Part shown: positions 1-11,639 of the stretch, one piece after another
Layout of the letters: the number at the start of each line of letters is the position of its first letter
Numbering within the stretch: the stretch's first letter is position 1
Assembly (NCBI RefSeq): GCF_042453785.1
Contig: NC_091671.1
Coordinates: 37,711,001-37,775,000 of the forward strand
Source: Malus domestica
Lineage: Eukaryota > Streptophyta > Magnoliopsida > Rosales > Rosaceae
Direction of reading: 5' to 3'
DNA length: 64,000 nucleotides
Notes under the pieces: model-generated
Told to the model about the DNA's origin: nothing
What the model saw: the letters and a program-made list of their open reading frames with translations, nothing else
The model's database searches: none
Translations under genes and position numbers: made by a program

Positions 1-189
1 ACTAGGAGATACTTTTTTGTGTGTATTGAGAACACCGACATGTTGTGTTACCATTTCATATGTTATTAAATGAATGTACGTCAATATTCATATGTCCTAC
101 TTCTCAAGTATAATAAAAATAACAAATATACTATTAATGAAACAATAACACAAACGATATTGTTTAGGATACACCTAAAAGTTATTCTG

Positions 190-276
190 AGACCAAGGTC
201 TCGAGATTTGGAATTAGGCCACCGACGCCAATGAATATACTCAAGTTAATCCGAGACTAAGGTCTCGAGACTTGGC
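190..276. repeat. Short tandem repeat with palindromic core
   Basis: A motif reading CCGAGACTAAGGTCTCGAGA (with a TGAGACCAAGG variant) occurs twice, near 190-212 and 252-276. The sequence up to about 300 loosely resembles 11830-11990, so both may be remnants of one old repeat. I see no gene in 1-460. Confidence 0.5.
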
Positions 277-462
277 ATTAGTACATCTCTATCTCTCTAT
301 CTCCTCTGAACATCACGCCCTCCTCTTCTCCACCTCATCTTCTCCCCACTTTCACAGCTGCATGCATGTCCTCCTCTTTTTTTATTTATTTTTTATTTTT
401 ATTTTTTATAAATTAAAACAACAATATCACTTCCACTCCAATACTGTTATTATAGAAAAAAA

Positions 463-703
463 CATTATTGTGATTACGCTCTCCTCTTCTCTTCTTCATT
501 TTGGTCTCAGATATGAAACTCTTTTTTTGTTTCAAGTCTGATAATTTTCTTTAGCTTTGTGTTTAATGATGTATTTTTGCTTTTGGTTGTGGGTTTCTGA
601 ATTCAAGTGTTTATCGACGCTCAGAGGACACAGAGTGTAACTCTCTCTCTCTCTCTCTCTCAGTTTTGTTTCTCTGTTAATTTGTAATTTGGTTTGGGGT
701 TGT
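463..703. repeat. Duplicated segment, copy 1 (uninterrupted)
   Basis: About 240 bp here recur almost identically from 1458. This copy reads straight through the site where copy 2 carries a hAT-type insertion, so it acts as an internal empty-site reference. It ends in a CT microsatellite (about 640-661) and a T-rich stretch. No convincing coding potential. Confidence 0.85.
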
Positions 704-1457
704 GATGAGTAGATTTTATATTATATATTTTACCCTAATCTTAGTATATTTTGGTTAATATATTGGAAGAATTTTGATACTTTGAATTGTATTTTCAATA
801 TAGGACTTTCGACTTCCTCTGGAGCAAAACAGGACCAAATGGACGAATTTTGGAGTAATTCCAGTTGGAGGACGTTCGTGAGTCACTTAGCTTGATCGTA
901 TCAAAATTTGGGATTTTCCACCAAGCGGTTATTTTCTGGCGATGAAATAAAGAAGCAGTGCGCAGTGCTGGAAAATGACGTTTTTGGGCTTAAATTGCGT
1001 TTTTGGAGCTCAAGATGACATCGGATGGGTTCGTGGCCTTCTGGAAAAGTGTTCAGAATATTCCAAACATCAAATCCAACTATATTGGGCCAGTTTTGGA
1101 GCAGCTTATGGGCCAAAACGTGGCTGTTCAGATTTTAGACGAATTTTACTATTTTTATTTAGGGTTTTTATTAATTTTAGTTTGCTAGGGTTTGTGTGGT
1201 GGCTTAGGAGATATATTGCTTGGCCGTCTACAGTTTTAAAAAACGCTTTATTTTATGCAATATTGGAGACAGAGAGAAGTGCTAGGGTTTTGAAGATTTT
1301 CTACTTGAAGGTGTTTTCAATCCTTTTCTTAAGAGATATTTCTATGATTTCAATTATGAATATGTGGAACTAATTTCTTTTGCTAGGGCGAAGCCTTGAG
1401 CCTTAGCATGAATATGTGATTTTTATTTAATTTCTTATGATTGATTGCATGCGTACT
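704..1457. other. Spacer between duplicate copies, no gene seen
   Basis: The 754 bp between the two copies hold only short spurious reading frames. The style (TAGGGTTT motifs, GCGAAGCCTTGAGCC near 1387) resembles a decayed retroelement LTR, but I found no matching termini, so it stays unclassified. Confidence 0.4.
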
Positions 1458-2577
1458 CATTATTGTGATTACGCTCTCCTCTTCTCTTCTTCATTTTGGT
1501 CTCAGATATGAAACTCTTTTTTTGTTTCAAGTCTGATAATTTTCTTTAGCTTTGTGTTTAATGATGTATTTTTGCTTTTGGTTGTGGGTTTCTGAATTCA
1601 AGTGTTTATCGACGCTCAGAGGCAGTGTTCGAAAAAACGGCCTAGGCGGCGCCTAGGCGCTAGGCGGGTTGGAACCTTGGCGACTTTGTGCAAAACGGCT
1701 GGAAAAATCGGGTTGGCTCTAGGCGGCCGCCTAGGCGGCCCTAGGCGGGCTAGGCGGCTGGGCGGTTTTTTTTTTTTTTTTTTTGAAATAAAAAAAAAAA
1801 AAACTTAGATTAAGCCTAATTCTAACATTTGACTCGTTTAGCATTCGAACATTTGACTCGTTGTTAATTTTATCCTATGAAAACTTGTTCTGAAGTATAC
1901 CATATTATTATGATTCGCAGATGTGAACTTGTTTTTGAGAACTGCTTTGTTCTAGAAGAAAATGTTCTCGGGCAGGAAGGAAAAAGTGTAGTGATGCTTT
2001 TATTACAACTTTGTTATTGGAAGGAAAGATCATTTGGATTGGTTGCATGTTAAAATTCGCAGCAAGAATTGATATGTTAGTTAACTTATAACCTGATTTC
2101 TCATCTGTCATATGGCTTCTGAGCTGCTGTTTAGTATTAGGGTGATCAAAATTTACCATTAGCGAAGACTTTCACCATGGGACTTATTCCTGTATTGCTG
2201 GAACTGCTCAACCAGACTTGTTCTGGTAATATATGATGCCAACAGTTTTGTTGCGCCACTGGCCTCCCAGATTATCACCTAAAGAAAATAGACGACTTTA
2301 TGAATTACTTCATTTATTGAAAGAAATATTTCTTTTGTACATTTTCTACCTATTTTGTAAGAGTCACTATGCACTTATTCACAAGATATACAAAAAATTT
2401 ACCTAAATCCGCCTAGGCCGCCTAGGCTCCCGCCTAGGCGCTAGGCGCTAGGCGCTAGCCCGCCGCCCGACTAGCGCCTAGCGTTTTTTAGAACCTTGCT
2501 CAGAGGACACAGAGTGTAACTCTCTCTCTCTCTCTCAGTTTTGTTTCTCTGTTAATTTGTAATTTGGTTTGGGGTTG
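1458..2577. repeat. Duplicated segment, copy 2 (interrupted)
   Basis: This is the second copy of the 463-703 segment. Its two parts, 1458-1622 and 2499-2577, are separated by a hAT-type element. The CT microsatellite is shorter here than in copy 1. Confidence 0.85.
1623..2498. mobile_element. Non-autonomous hAT-type transposon, 876 bp
   Basis: The element is flanked by a perfect 8-bp TSD, CTCAGAGG (1615-1622 and 2499-2506). Its ends are imperfect inverted repeats: CAGTGTTCGAAAAAACG on the left, and CAAGGTTCTAAAAAACG read from the right on the other strand. Eight-bp duplications and CAxxGTTC ends are typical of the hAT superfamily. Both subterminal regions are packed with GCCTAGGCG/CTAGGCGC motifs, a candidate transposase-binding array. 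There is no transposase; the interior is AT-rich with adjoining poly-T and poly-A tracts (about 1767-1802). The uninterrupted copy at 463-703 confirms the insertion point. Confidence 0.9.
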
Positions 2578-3330
2578 CATATTCATTTAATTAGGGTTTT
2601 ACACGACCAAGTTTTTTTGGATTATATTTGGTTTCTAAGTAAGAGGTAAAGTGAAACAAAACGTTTGAGTTGGATGCTTGATTTGGTTATTGATCAGTTG
2701 TTTGATTGACGAAGTGTACTTCCTTTGGCCGTTTGCCTTTGGTTATATGTATTCATTTAATTGTTTCAAAAATTTAGCAATTTTGCATGTTTGAGGGCTT
2801 TCATTTATTAATTCAATCAATTCTTCAAACTCACTCAGTTTTCTGGTCTGGCATTCATCCCAGCACGACATGAGAGAATTTCTGTAGCGTAATGGAAATT
2901 TTGGTATAGAATAAAGAACTGAAATCTGTCTCTCATAAAAATTGATGGGACGTAAAACTTGTATTTGTTTTTAAATGGAAATAAAAGAGGGGGACGGACA
3001 CATAAAGGTAGCATTTTTGTCATTAACGATTCCACTTTAAAACAATGATTCTCAATCAAAAGTTTCAAGGGTAAAATTCTCATTAGACACTGATAAAAGT
3101 CTCCTTCACAGTCGTCTGTATCAATACAGTGCCCTTATTAGTTGTACTAGTGTTGACATATGGTAGTAGTATTATACGTGATAATATTAATGGAAAACTA
3201 ACCAAAACACCTTCAAAACTTTACTTTTAATCATCAAGACATATTTTTTCAAAAATACCGATCCTACCCTTCACACATATGTACAAGATTGGGTCAGTTT
3301 TCTGAGTTCATGTAGATACATCCAAAAGAA
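2578..3330. other. Intergenic, nothing recognised
   Basis: AT-rich sequence with short chance reading frames. I see no repeat boundary, RNA gene or coding evidence. Confidence 0.5.
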
Positions 3331-3349
3331 GAAAAAGGAGATTGACATT

Positions 3350-3545
3350 TTCAGAAAGCATTTGCATGCAAAAGGATATGTGGCAAACATTGTAACAACC
3401 AAAACAATATAGATTCACATGCAAAAGAAAATGTGGCAAACACTGCAGCAACCAAGACAACATAAATTCACATGACATTCAAGCAAAGATAAGACAACCA
3501 GCTTTCAGAAACAGTGCTGACAGTTTTCAGAAACAGTGTGCTGTT
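3350..3545 (+). repeat. Direct repeats upstream of the viral promoter
   Basis: A unit of about 60 bp containing TGTGGCAAACA and ACAACCAA/AGCAACCAA is repeated (near 3365-3420 and 3420-3475). It is followed by a short doublet, TTTCAGAAACAGTG (3503 and 3523). Duplicated blocks just upstream of a TATA box look like a promoter enhancer; activity is inference. Confidence 0.55.
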
Positions 3546-3604
3546 ACTATTTAAAAAATTGTAAATAGATGAAATTTATTTTGTCTTTGAAGAATTAGAT
3601 TTTG

Positions 3605-3612
3605 TATATAAG
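3605..3612 (+). promoter_or_regulatory. Pararetroviral TATA box
   Basis: TATATAAG, followed about 30 bp later by a CA-rich stretch suitable for initiation (about 3635-3665). Its position, 560 bp ahead of the primer site with a poly(A) signal between, matches the 35S-type promoter of caulimovirids. Confidence 0.65.
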
Positions 3613-3787
3613 GGAATCTTTCCTCCCATACAGAACACACCTCTTACACACACACCTCTCTCAACATCTGAAAACACCATACTCACTTCATACACTCAAG
3701 CATTCGTAGCCTTCATAGCATCCTTGTAAACACCTCTTTGTAATCACCTTCTTGTAAACAACTATCTCTGTAAACATTCCATATATC

Positions 3788-3793
3788 AATAAA
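3788..3793 (+). terminator. Pararetroviral poly(A) signal AATAAA
   Basis: AATAAA lies about 180 bp after the TATA box. In this family the signal sits just downstream of the start site, so the RNA passes it once and gains a terminal redundancy. Here it precedes the leader and primer site as expected. Confidence 0.6.
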
Positions 3794-4166
3794 AGTTCAA
3801 GTGTACATATTCAAGCAATCTCCAAGTCTTAAGTAAGTTTTATTTTCCTTCTTTAGTGTGTTTGTTTAATTAGACTTCTAGTCCAAAACAGGGAAACACT
3901 ATTGTGGTTATATTATTAACCTGCTAAAACTGACGATCATACTTTATCCGAGCACTCCGTTATAGTTGAATGTCTGCAATACAAATAACTGGACATTAAC
4001 CAGGGTACCTCTGAGTTCTTCGTACCTCTGAGTTCAACCGTTAAGGCCTTATACTTGTACTGTGAGTGGCCGTCATGTTGAAACATGTCGAGTTCCATGT
4101 GCAAGATTCTATGTCTAGTTGCTATAATGGTCATCCTACTATTTAAACGAGCATGCTTTTCGAATT

Positions 4167-4178
4167 TGGTATCAGAGC
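4167..4178 (+). other. Primer-binding site for initiator tRNA-Met
   Basis: TGGTATCAGAGC is complementary to the 3' end of plant initiator tRNA-Met and is the standard minus-strand primer site of Caulimoviridae. It lies 88 bp before the first polyprotein ATG (4266). Confidence 0.85.
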
Positions 4179-4265
4179 TAAGTTTAGCATTTTAATAATA
4201 TAAGCATAATAGTAAAGTACCTTGATGATAGAAGTCATTGATACAACTGATATCATATTTGTTTA

Positions 4266-5349
4266 TTGTGTATGAACAACAGATATTATTATCCCTGTAA
4301 ACCCTGTCAACCACAATTACCAGGTATTTATTGTTCCAGACATCCAACTATAACTAGCATAAAGAGAAGATTAGCATATGTATCCAAAAGAATTATCAGT
4401 TCTTTGAAGAAGCAAAAATTTTATCTTGGCTATCTTAAACATCCTTCATTTATTCGTAAATATAATAACACAGAAGTGCAGCATAAAGTTTTAGAAGCAA
4501 AAAGAACAACAGATCAAGTTTTAGAGACATTGAGAGAAGAAAGAGAGTTTTTAAGAAACCAGTTAGCTGTAATTCTAGAGAAGGGTATACTGTAGTTTAT
4601 GATAGATTATCTTAATTTAGAAATTAGTGAACCTCAAAAAAGAAAAATAACTTTAGACCAAAATAGTTTAGTTTGTTATTTTCCATCAAGAAAGCATAAT
4701 CATATTTTGCACAGTGAAGAAAATCCGGAAGCCAATAGTATTGTAGATCTTATTATTAGTCAAGCAGAAAATATAAAATTAGAAAATATTAAGCATAATC
4801 ATTTGTTAAACTAGTTGTTAGAACATTTTCAGAAAAATTCCATAAAGATAATCAGACAAAATTTAGACTATATTACATCTCAGTTAGAAGATAATAATAA
4901 AAATATTCAAAGGTTTCCTAGCAAAAGAGAGATAAAAGAGCTTGTTGACCTCATAGATAGTAAGCCAAAGCAAGTAGAACTTAGGTCATTAGAAATAGTT
5001 GAACAACTAAAATTAGAAGTTCAAAAAATTCAATTAGTACAAAAGGAGTTGAGTGAACTGATAAGTTGCATAATAAAATAGATAAATTATTGGTTTAATG
5101 ACAGATTCTAGAATTAGCAGAAAATATATCCAAGATTTGAAAGAAATTAGTAAGTTAGATAAAGAACCAGTAGGTTTAACAAAATTTTCAACACAGGTAT
5201 CCAGTAGTAATATTCCCATTAGGCAAAATAATTTGATTATCCAATTAGTTTTAAGTTTGGCTGAAAAATTAGATCAAGTTGAAGAACAAATAGGAGAAAT
5301 AAATCAAGTTTACATAACGCATCTTCATCACTTCCACCATCTTTACTAG
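4266..5349 (+). pseudogene. Pararetrovirus polyprotein, N-terminal part (broken)
   Basis: This follows the primer site and begins with a short Cys/Tyr-rich N-terminus, then Lys- and Glu-rich, largely helical sequence. The frame opened at 4266 is cut by stops at 4593-4595 and 4812-4814 and ends at 5081; coding then shifts frame for 5098-5349. I cannot assign a function. By position it is the region ahead of the movement protein. The strong A/T codon bias is shared with the rest of the viral insert. Confidence 0.6.
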
Positions 5350-5422
5350 ATAAATTAGAAAATTTAACTTTAAGTGCAAATAATAATAGAAGACATAAGC
5401 TAAATCTTTTTTATAATAGAAA

Positions 5423-5910
5423 ATGGAACTCTTTAGGAAAAAAGGAAAAGAAGTAGTTAGGGCTGAGGATATTTATCTAAATGAAGAAGAAGCACAAGAA
5501 TTTATTCGAAGAGGTTTTGAGAGAACACAAAAAAATAAATATAACTTGTATCAATTAGGTTTATTTGAAAACATAAGTAGAATTGTAAACAACATCAATC
5601 AACATGAAGTTAGCTGTATTGATAAAGAAGTCACACTTAATCTAATTAGTAAAGAAACAGTTACTCATTTGAGAAAATCACGTTTTAGTCAGATTCATAT
5701 AGGAATAATATTAATTGGAATATCATGATTAACCAGAGCACAAGTAGGTACAAAAGCTTTAGTATACATATATGATGATAGATGGGATAATCACCAACAA
5801 GCAGCAATAGCAACAGCTGAAGTAGACTTAAGTTCAAACTTAGCAGTCATAGGTTGTATTCCAAATTATGTTATGACGATTAATGAATTTAGTAAATATA
5901 TCAAGTGAGT
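5423..5910 (+). pseudogene. Pararetrovirus movement protein domain (30K superfamily), broken
   Basis: The stretch 5423-5910 shows the 30K movement-protein pattern: a short run reading QIHIGIILIGIS, then an Arg residue, then a DDRW segment about 30 residues later. Family members bind nucleic acid and modify plasmodesmata. A frame change near 5729 splits the domain, so it cannot be made as one protein. It precedes the coat region, as in other caulimovirids. Confidence 0.65.
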
Positions 5911-7600
5911 ATAAGAACAAAAAATTATAATATGAAAGGAGAGTATAAAAATTTGTGTATTAGCTTAATGTATATAGGTAAAGTGTCTGATAGATATAAT
6001 CATAAGTTTAATTTAGAAATTCAAAATTTAGTTCAAACATTTGGCAGTAAACATGTAAATATGATAGAAGCAAAACTCGTAGATAATAACTTTTTAGAAG
6101 GAACTCAATGGTCATTGCCTAATTTACAAGTAGCACAAAATAGACAACCAGATAAAGTACAAATATATGAAACTAGTACAGGTCAAGCAACAATTAGGTT
6201 TAGTAATTATAAGCAACTAGAAAAAATAGAAGAGGATGAGAGTGAAATCGAAAATGAGAGTATAAATATGGCTTTTGATAATTTAGATATTAATTTAGTT
6301 GAACAAAAGTTTGATCATATTGTAAATAAACTTATAGAAAATATTGATCATTTAGATGAAGAACAATATTTGGAAAAATATAAGACATATGATTTAGGAC
6401 TACATAAAATTTCAGACGAAGAAATGAAAATTTTAATCTTAGAAATAGGAGTAGAACACATTTTAGGATCAAAAGAATATAATAATTTATTAGAATTGAA
6501 AGTAGAATGTAACCCAGCAGAAGAGAGTAGTACACCAGGAGTAGAAAATCCAGGACACGCAAGTAGAACTGATCAACAATTTTTAAGACCAACAAATGAA
6601 CAATATAATGAAAAAGCAAAAGTAGACTATATGGAAGAAAGTATGATAAAACCTAGAAAAAATAGGATTCCATATTTGAGAGGGTTAGAACAAATTAATA
6701 TAGCTAGTAATATATTAAATTTAGATAATGTATATCCACAAGATTGGGAAAGAACGATTGAGAGATGAGAAAAAGGTTGCGTACATGCAACATTAATGTT
6801 AGATTTTAGTAATTCACAAAATATGTTAGATTACTTTGAGCATACTTTGGATGGTTTAGTTTTTTATTACGTCCAGTCATGGAAAGTTCAAAATCCAGAA
6901 CAACATCAGGCAGCTAAAATACATTTTAATATTGATGGTTTTGTTACTTTGATTAAACAAGAGTTTTTAGATCATAATAGGTTAGATGGCAGAAGCGAAC
7001 AAGAACAAATAAGAGCAATCAGAAATTTAGAACTATTACGAATTTGCGATTTATAGTATATAGCTGAGTATACCACAGATTTCTTTAAATATTAGGAAGA
7101 ACAGGTAGAATTAGTTATATTAATTTATTAGATACTTATATGACAAAAATAAAAGGACCAATAGTTGAAAAGATTTGGAATGAATGGCAAAAGCATCTGA
7201 AGAAAAATGATATTGCTATAGGACCTAGAATTCAACATGTATATGATATACTCAGACAAGAGTGTAGTCAAATAAAAGTTAAGAGACAAATTAGGAAACA
7301 ATTTTACATGTGTTGTAAAAATATAGATTTACCACAACAGTATGGTTGCCATAAGAAAAAACATAAGAAAATATACAAAAAGAAATATAAGTCGTATAAA
7401 CCCTACAAACAACATAAGAATTTAAGCATAAGACCTTAAAGAACATATAGGAAAAGAAAATATATTCCAAAACAATTTAGAAAAAGAAGTGGCAGACCTT
7501 GGATTAGAAAATATAAAGCACCAAAAGATAAGAGTAATTGTAAATGTTATTCATGTGGAGAAGCTGGACATATTAGACCTAAATGTCCAAAATTAGGTAC
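5905..7600 (+). pseudogene. Pararetrovirus coat-protein region with CCHC zinc knuckle, broken
   Basis: The acidic segment 5905-7056 (stop at 6766-6768) is followed, after a frame change before 7140, by a strongly basic Lys/Tyr-rich segment (7320-7439). A zinc knuckle, CYSCGEAGHIRPKC, follows at about 7545-7586. Acidic core, basic tract and CCHC knuckle is the usual order in caulimovirid coat proteins. Stops and two frameshifts make it non-functional. Confidence 0.7.
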
Positions 7601-7623
7601 ACAGTCAAAAAAAAAAAGTACAT

Positions 7624-8649
7624 TTGATGAAGTTGTTTAAGTTAGAAGAAGATAATGATATTCAGTCAATATACAGTTTAGATAATTTAAGTGATAATGA
7701 GAGCATTTATAGTATAGAAAGTATTAACATGATAGATTCAGACTCAGAAGATTCAAGTAACACAAATAGTGATCTAGAAGAGTATATGTGTGCATTCATA
7801 GAAGAACAGCATGAAGAAGAATATAAATACATCAATTTAGGTTGGCCAGAAAAATGTCATAAGTGTAGTAAATTAGTTGCAAATAAATACTATAATACAT
7901 ATTCAATATTATGTGAAAAATGTTATAATAATAGGTTATTAGAAGTTAATTCAGCAGAATCACAAGAAAATACTGAAATATTAGGAAATATTGTTTATAG
8001 TATAGAAAAACCAAAAAATAGTTCTTTAATTACCATAAATTGTGAAATAGAATTAGCAAAAGAATATAAGATACAAACGATAGCTATGATAGATACAGGG
8101 AGTACACAGAGTGTCATAAGAAAAGAGTTAGTACCAGAAAAATATAGAAAAAAATTAGCAAAACCAGTAAGAATAACACAATTTGATGAGAGACCAGTTT
8201 ACTTAACACATTGTATAAATAATGAGTTTATTAAAGTAGAAAAACAACAATTTAATTTACCATTAACATTTGTTTCACCAGTAGGATCATATCCATTTAT
8301 TTTAGGTTTAAACTTTTTGAAAAGTTTGCAAGGTTTTTTATTTATGAACCCTAACATAACATTTTTCAAAAGAGGCATTACAATAACTGACCTAAGTAAT
8401 ACTGTAGAAGCATACAAAAACATAAGTATAGAAGAGCCTAGTGGCCAAGATAGTTATCATTTAGAAAACTCAAAAGAAAATGAGGAGCATAATAACGTAG
8501 AAGAGTTTGATGAAGACATTTTTGAACATGAATACCCGATTTTAGAAAAAGGAACCTATATAGAAATATTACAGTTAGATAGACCAAAGAGTTTAGAAGA
8601 ATTGTTACAATTAGCAGAACAAATTAGGATTATAGGAGAAGACCCATAG
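7624..8649 (+). pseudogene. Pararetrovirus aspartic protease region
   Basis: An open stretch of 341 codons. After an acidic N-terminal part comes a C-x2-C pair (near 7858), then the retropepsin active-site motif DTGS at 8092-8103 and, about 65 residues later, the hydrophobic FILGLNFL segment typical of the family. Retropepsins cleave the viral polyprotein. The stretch ends at a stop (8647-8649), but the same frame continues into the reverse transcriptase, so this is one continuous pol region broken by a nonsense codon. Confidence 0.75.
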
Positions 8650-10008
8650 TTACATTGGAGTAAAAATAAAATACTAGCAAAATCAGATATAATTAACCCA
8701 GATTTAACCATTAAGACGACTGATATGCCTTGTAGTCAAATAGATAAACAAGAGTTTGAGCAGCAAATAAAAGAGTTGCTAAATTTAAAAGTAATTAGAT
8801 CCTCTAAGTCTAGACATAGATCAACATCATTTATTGTAAGAAAACATTCAGAACTAAAGAGAGGTAAGGCTAGAATAGTTTATAATTACAAGAGATTAAA
8901 TGATAATACATACGAAGATAGTTATAAATTACCAAATAAGGATGAGCTTATAAATAAAATTCAAGAGAGTAAATATTTTAGCAAATTTGATTGTAAATCA
9001 GGTTTTTGGCAAATAAGATTAGCAGAAGAATCAATTGAGTGGACAACTTTTACTTGTCCAGAAAGACATTTTGAGTGGCTCGTTATGCCATTTGGACTTA
9101 AAAATGCGCCATTGATCTTTCAAAGAAAGATGGATCAAATTTTCAAGAAATATGATAATTTTTGTAGTGTTTATGTAGATGATATTTTAGTACATAGTAA
9201 AAATAAAAATGAACATATGAAGCATTTAGAGATAGTATTACAAGAATTTATCAATAATGGAATTGTGATTAGCAAAAATAAAATAGCATTAGAAAATCAA
9301 GATATAGAATTTTTAGGAATGTATATCAAGTTAGGTACAATACAATTACAAGATCATATAGCTAAAAAGGAGTTAGATTTTCCAGATAAATTAGAAGATA
9401 AGAAACAGTTACAAGCATTTTTAGGATTGCTAAATTATGCAAGAAATTTTATCCTTGATTTAGGAAGAAAAATAGCAGTATTACATAGTAAAACTAGCAA
9501 AACAGGACAAAGATATTTTAATAGTGAAGATATTAAATTAGTTTAAAAAATAAAAGAAGAAATTACTAAACTTAAGCCATTAACATTACAACTAGATAAT
9601 AGTTACAAGATAGTTGAAACAGATGCTTCATCATTAGGATGGGCAGGTATACTATACCAGAAAAAGTATAGGGAGTCTCCAAAGTCTGACGAACAAGTTT
9701 GTAGATATTCCTCATGAAAGTTTAGTGATATCCAGTCAAGATTACCATCAACAGATTTAGAAATTCTAGGGATAATTAATTCACTTGAAGCATTTTCTTT
9801 ATTTTTACATAATGAAGTATTTACGATTAGAACAGATTGTCAAAATATAGTTTCTCATTATAACAAGATACATCCTAATAAACAGACAGCCCGAAGATGG
9901 GTTAATTTTGTTGATTCAATTACAGGAAATGGTTTTAAACCAATTTTTGAACATATAAAAGGTAATGACAATACATTAGCTGATATCTTATCAAGATTAA
10001 TTTGTTGA
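8650..10008 (+). pseudogene. Pararetrovirus reverse transcriptase and RNase H region
   Basis: The RT domain is open from 8725 to 9546, with the catalytic YVDD box at 9172-9183 and the upstream FGLKNAP motif. A stop at 9544-9546 separates it from RNase H in the same frame; the RNase H ETDAS motif is near 9617 and a second acidic RTDC motif near 9830. Another in-frame stop falls near 9715. The region ends at TGA 10006-10008. Enzymatic residues survive but the reading frame does not. Confidence 0.8.
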
Positions 10009-10082
10009 ACATGTATGAAATATCGTGGACCATCATCAACAAATAGCACAGGCTGCAAGGTAGAAGAGTTTCTTTCAATGGC

Positions 10083-11636
10083 ATGATGATGCACCATCAG
10101 CCTTCACCATTCAGTGGATTTCAAAATAGCATGAGCAGACCAGCATCACCACCAGTACCTACGTTCAACTTTAATGACAATATTATTGAAGGAATTAGAA
10201 ATCCAACTCTGAGATATAGGTCAAGGGTACCAGGGCTTTCTGATAGGCAGCAGATTCTCTTAGATAATTTTTGGAATATTCAAATTAAACAGCCAAGTAT
10301 GAGGTTAGGTCATGAAAAATTAATTAGAGCCTTGGAACAAGAGTTTGATAGTTTTAATTTTAATTTCCACCAAAACCAGTAGCATATTTATTCTCTTGAG
10401 CACAACCTTCAAGCCATCTCTAAGGACCATGAGTCATTACTTGGTAAGTTTACCAAAATGAACCAAGAACTCCAATCTCTTAGAATGCAGCAAAAGACAA
10501 GTGATACCTTGAAAAGAGAATTAAAAATAGGTTTAGAAACTGATCATCATAAGAATAAAGGAAAAGAGGTTATTAAACCCATAGAACAAGAGGCTAATGA
10601 GTCCATAGAAGGAATTAAGATTGAACTCTTAGAAGAAGACGTTGAAATGGAGCAACATCAAAGTAATGATCAGCATCAGGTTCTGAGTGACAAAGAAAAA
10701 CAAGAAAAATATGAAAGTTTTCTTAGGAATATATCTTCAGACTTAATATTAAATGATGTTTTATTAGAAGAAATTTCAAAGGCAAAACTAAGAATAATGC
10801 CAACTAATATGCAAAATGAGATCCTGAGCAGAGCATCACAGTCCATGAAAAAGTTATAATTACAATTACAATGCGCCTTGTATCAATCCATCTTTGATCC
10901 AAAACAAGAGATGAATATTATTACAAAGATGTATCATCCATGTCTTTGTGATAGTACAGAGAATTGTATTTGTAAACCAGAGGTTAGCGTAGTTGTGATC
11001 AGGATTAACATGAGAGATTTTAAATCATGGCATTTTAGTTATGAGCATCAGGAAAAACATAATGTGGTAGAAGTTACCCTTGCCTTACTATTAGAGTTTG
11101 GTTATCTCGATAAAATATTTATTAACCGTATTTCTCAACTAGAATCATTTCCTGAAAAACTTATAAAAGTAGCAGAAGATTATCTAGAAAGGTGGAAAGA
11201 AATTTGCATAAGTTTTATTAGGAGTCCTCCAGATTGATATGTACATATGCATAAAGAGAAATCTAGGCATATAGTCATGATCAATGAAGAGTCATTTAGA
11301 CTAAATCCTATCTCCTCACATAGGTGGACTCCTTCATACAAAGATATTTTAAAATTTAGAATGATCCAAATGTTTGCTTTAGATGAGTTTGAAGATTTTA
11401 GGTATGACATGGTACTAGTAGCAGAAGAAGAAGAGATGTATATTTACAGCAAGACAAGAATCAGTCATCAGCCTTATTGGAAGCGCCAAAATTATAAAGA
11501 AGAAACAACAGAAATATATTACAAGGTGAAAGAAGATAAAGAAAGAGATGCGGAGCTAGTAGAAGGCGATGAACAATATTGGAATAATTTGTCAGAAGAA
11601 GAGCTGCATAACATCGACAACATGATGGAAGCCTGA
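10083..11636 (+). pseudogene. Pararetrovirus second ORF, broken by three stops
   Basis: About 517 codons lie in one frame, interrupted at 10380-10382 (TAG), 10857-10859 (TAA) and 11235-11237 (TGA), with no frameshift. The N-terminal part is Pro/His-rich, the middle is Glu/Lys-rich and probably coiled, and the C-terminal part holds a Cys/His cluster (near 10945-10975) and an acidic tail. A downstream ORF of unknown function is the hallmark of florendoviruses. I do not assign an activity. Confidence 0.65.
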
Positions 11637-11639
11637 AGA

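Noticed and set aside
272..541. 89-codon frame near the window start
   Set aside because: It has low-complexity Phe/Ser-rich content from T-rich DNA, and part lies in the duplicated non-coding segment.
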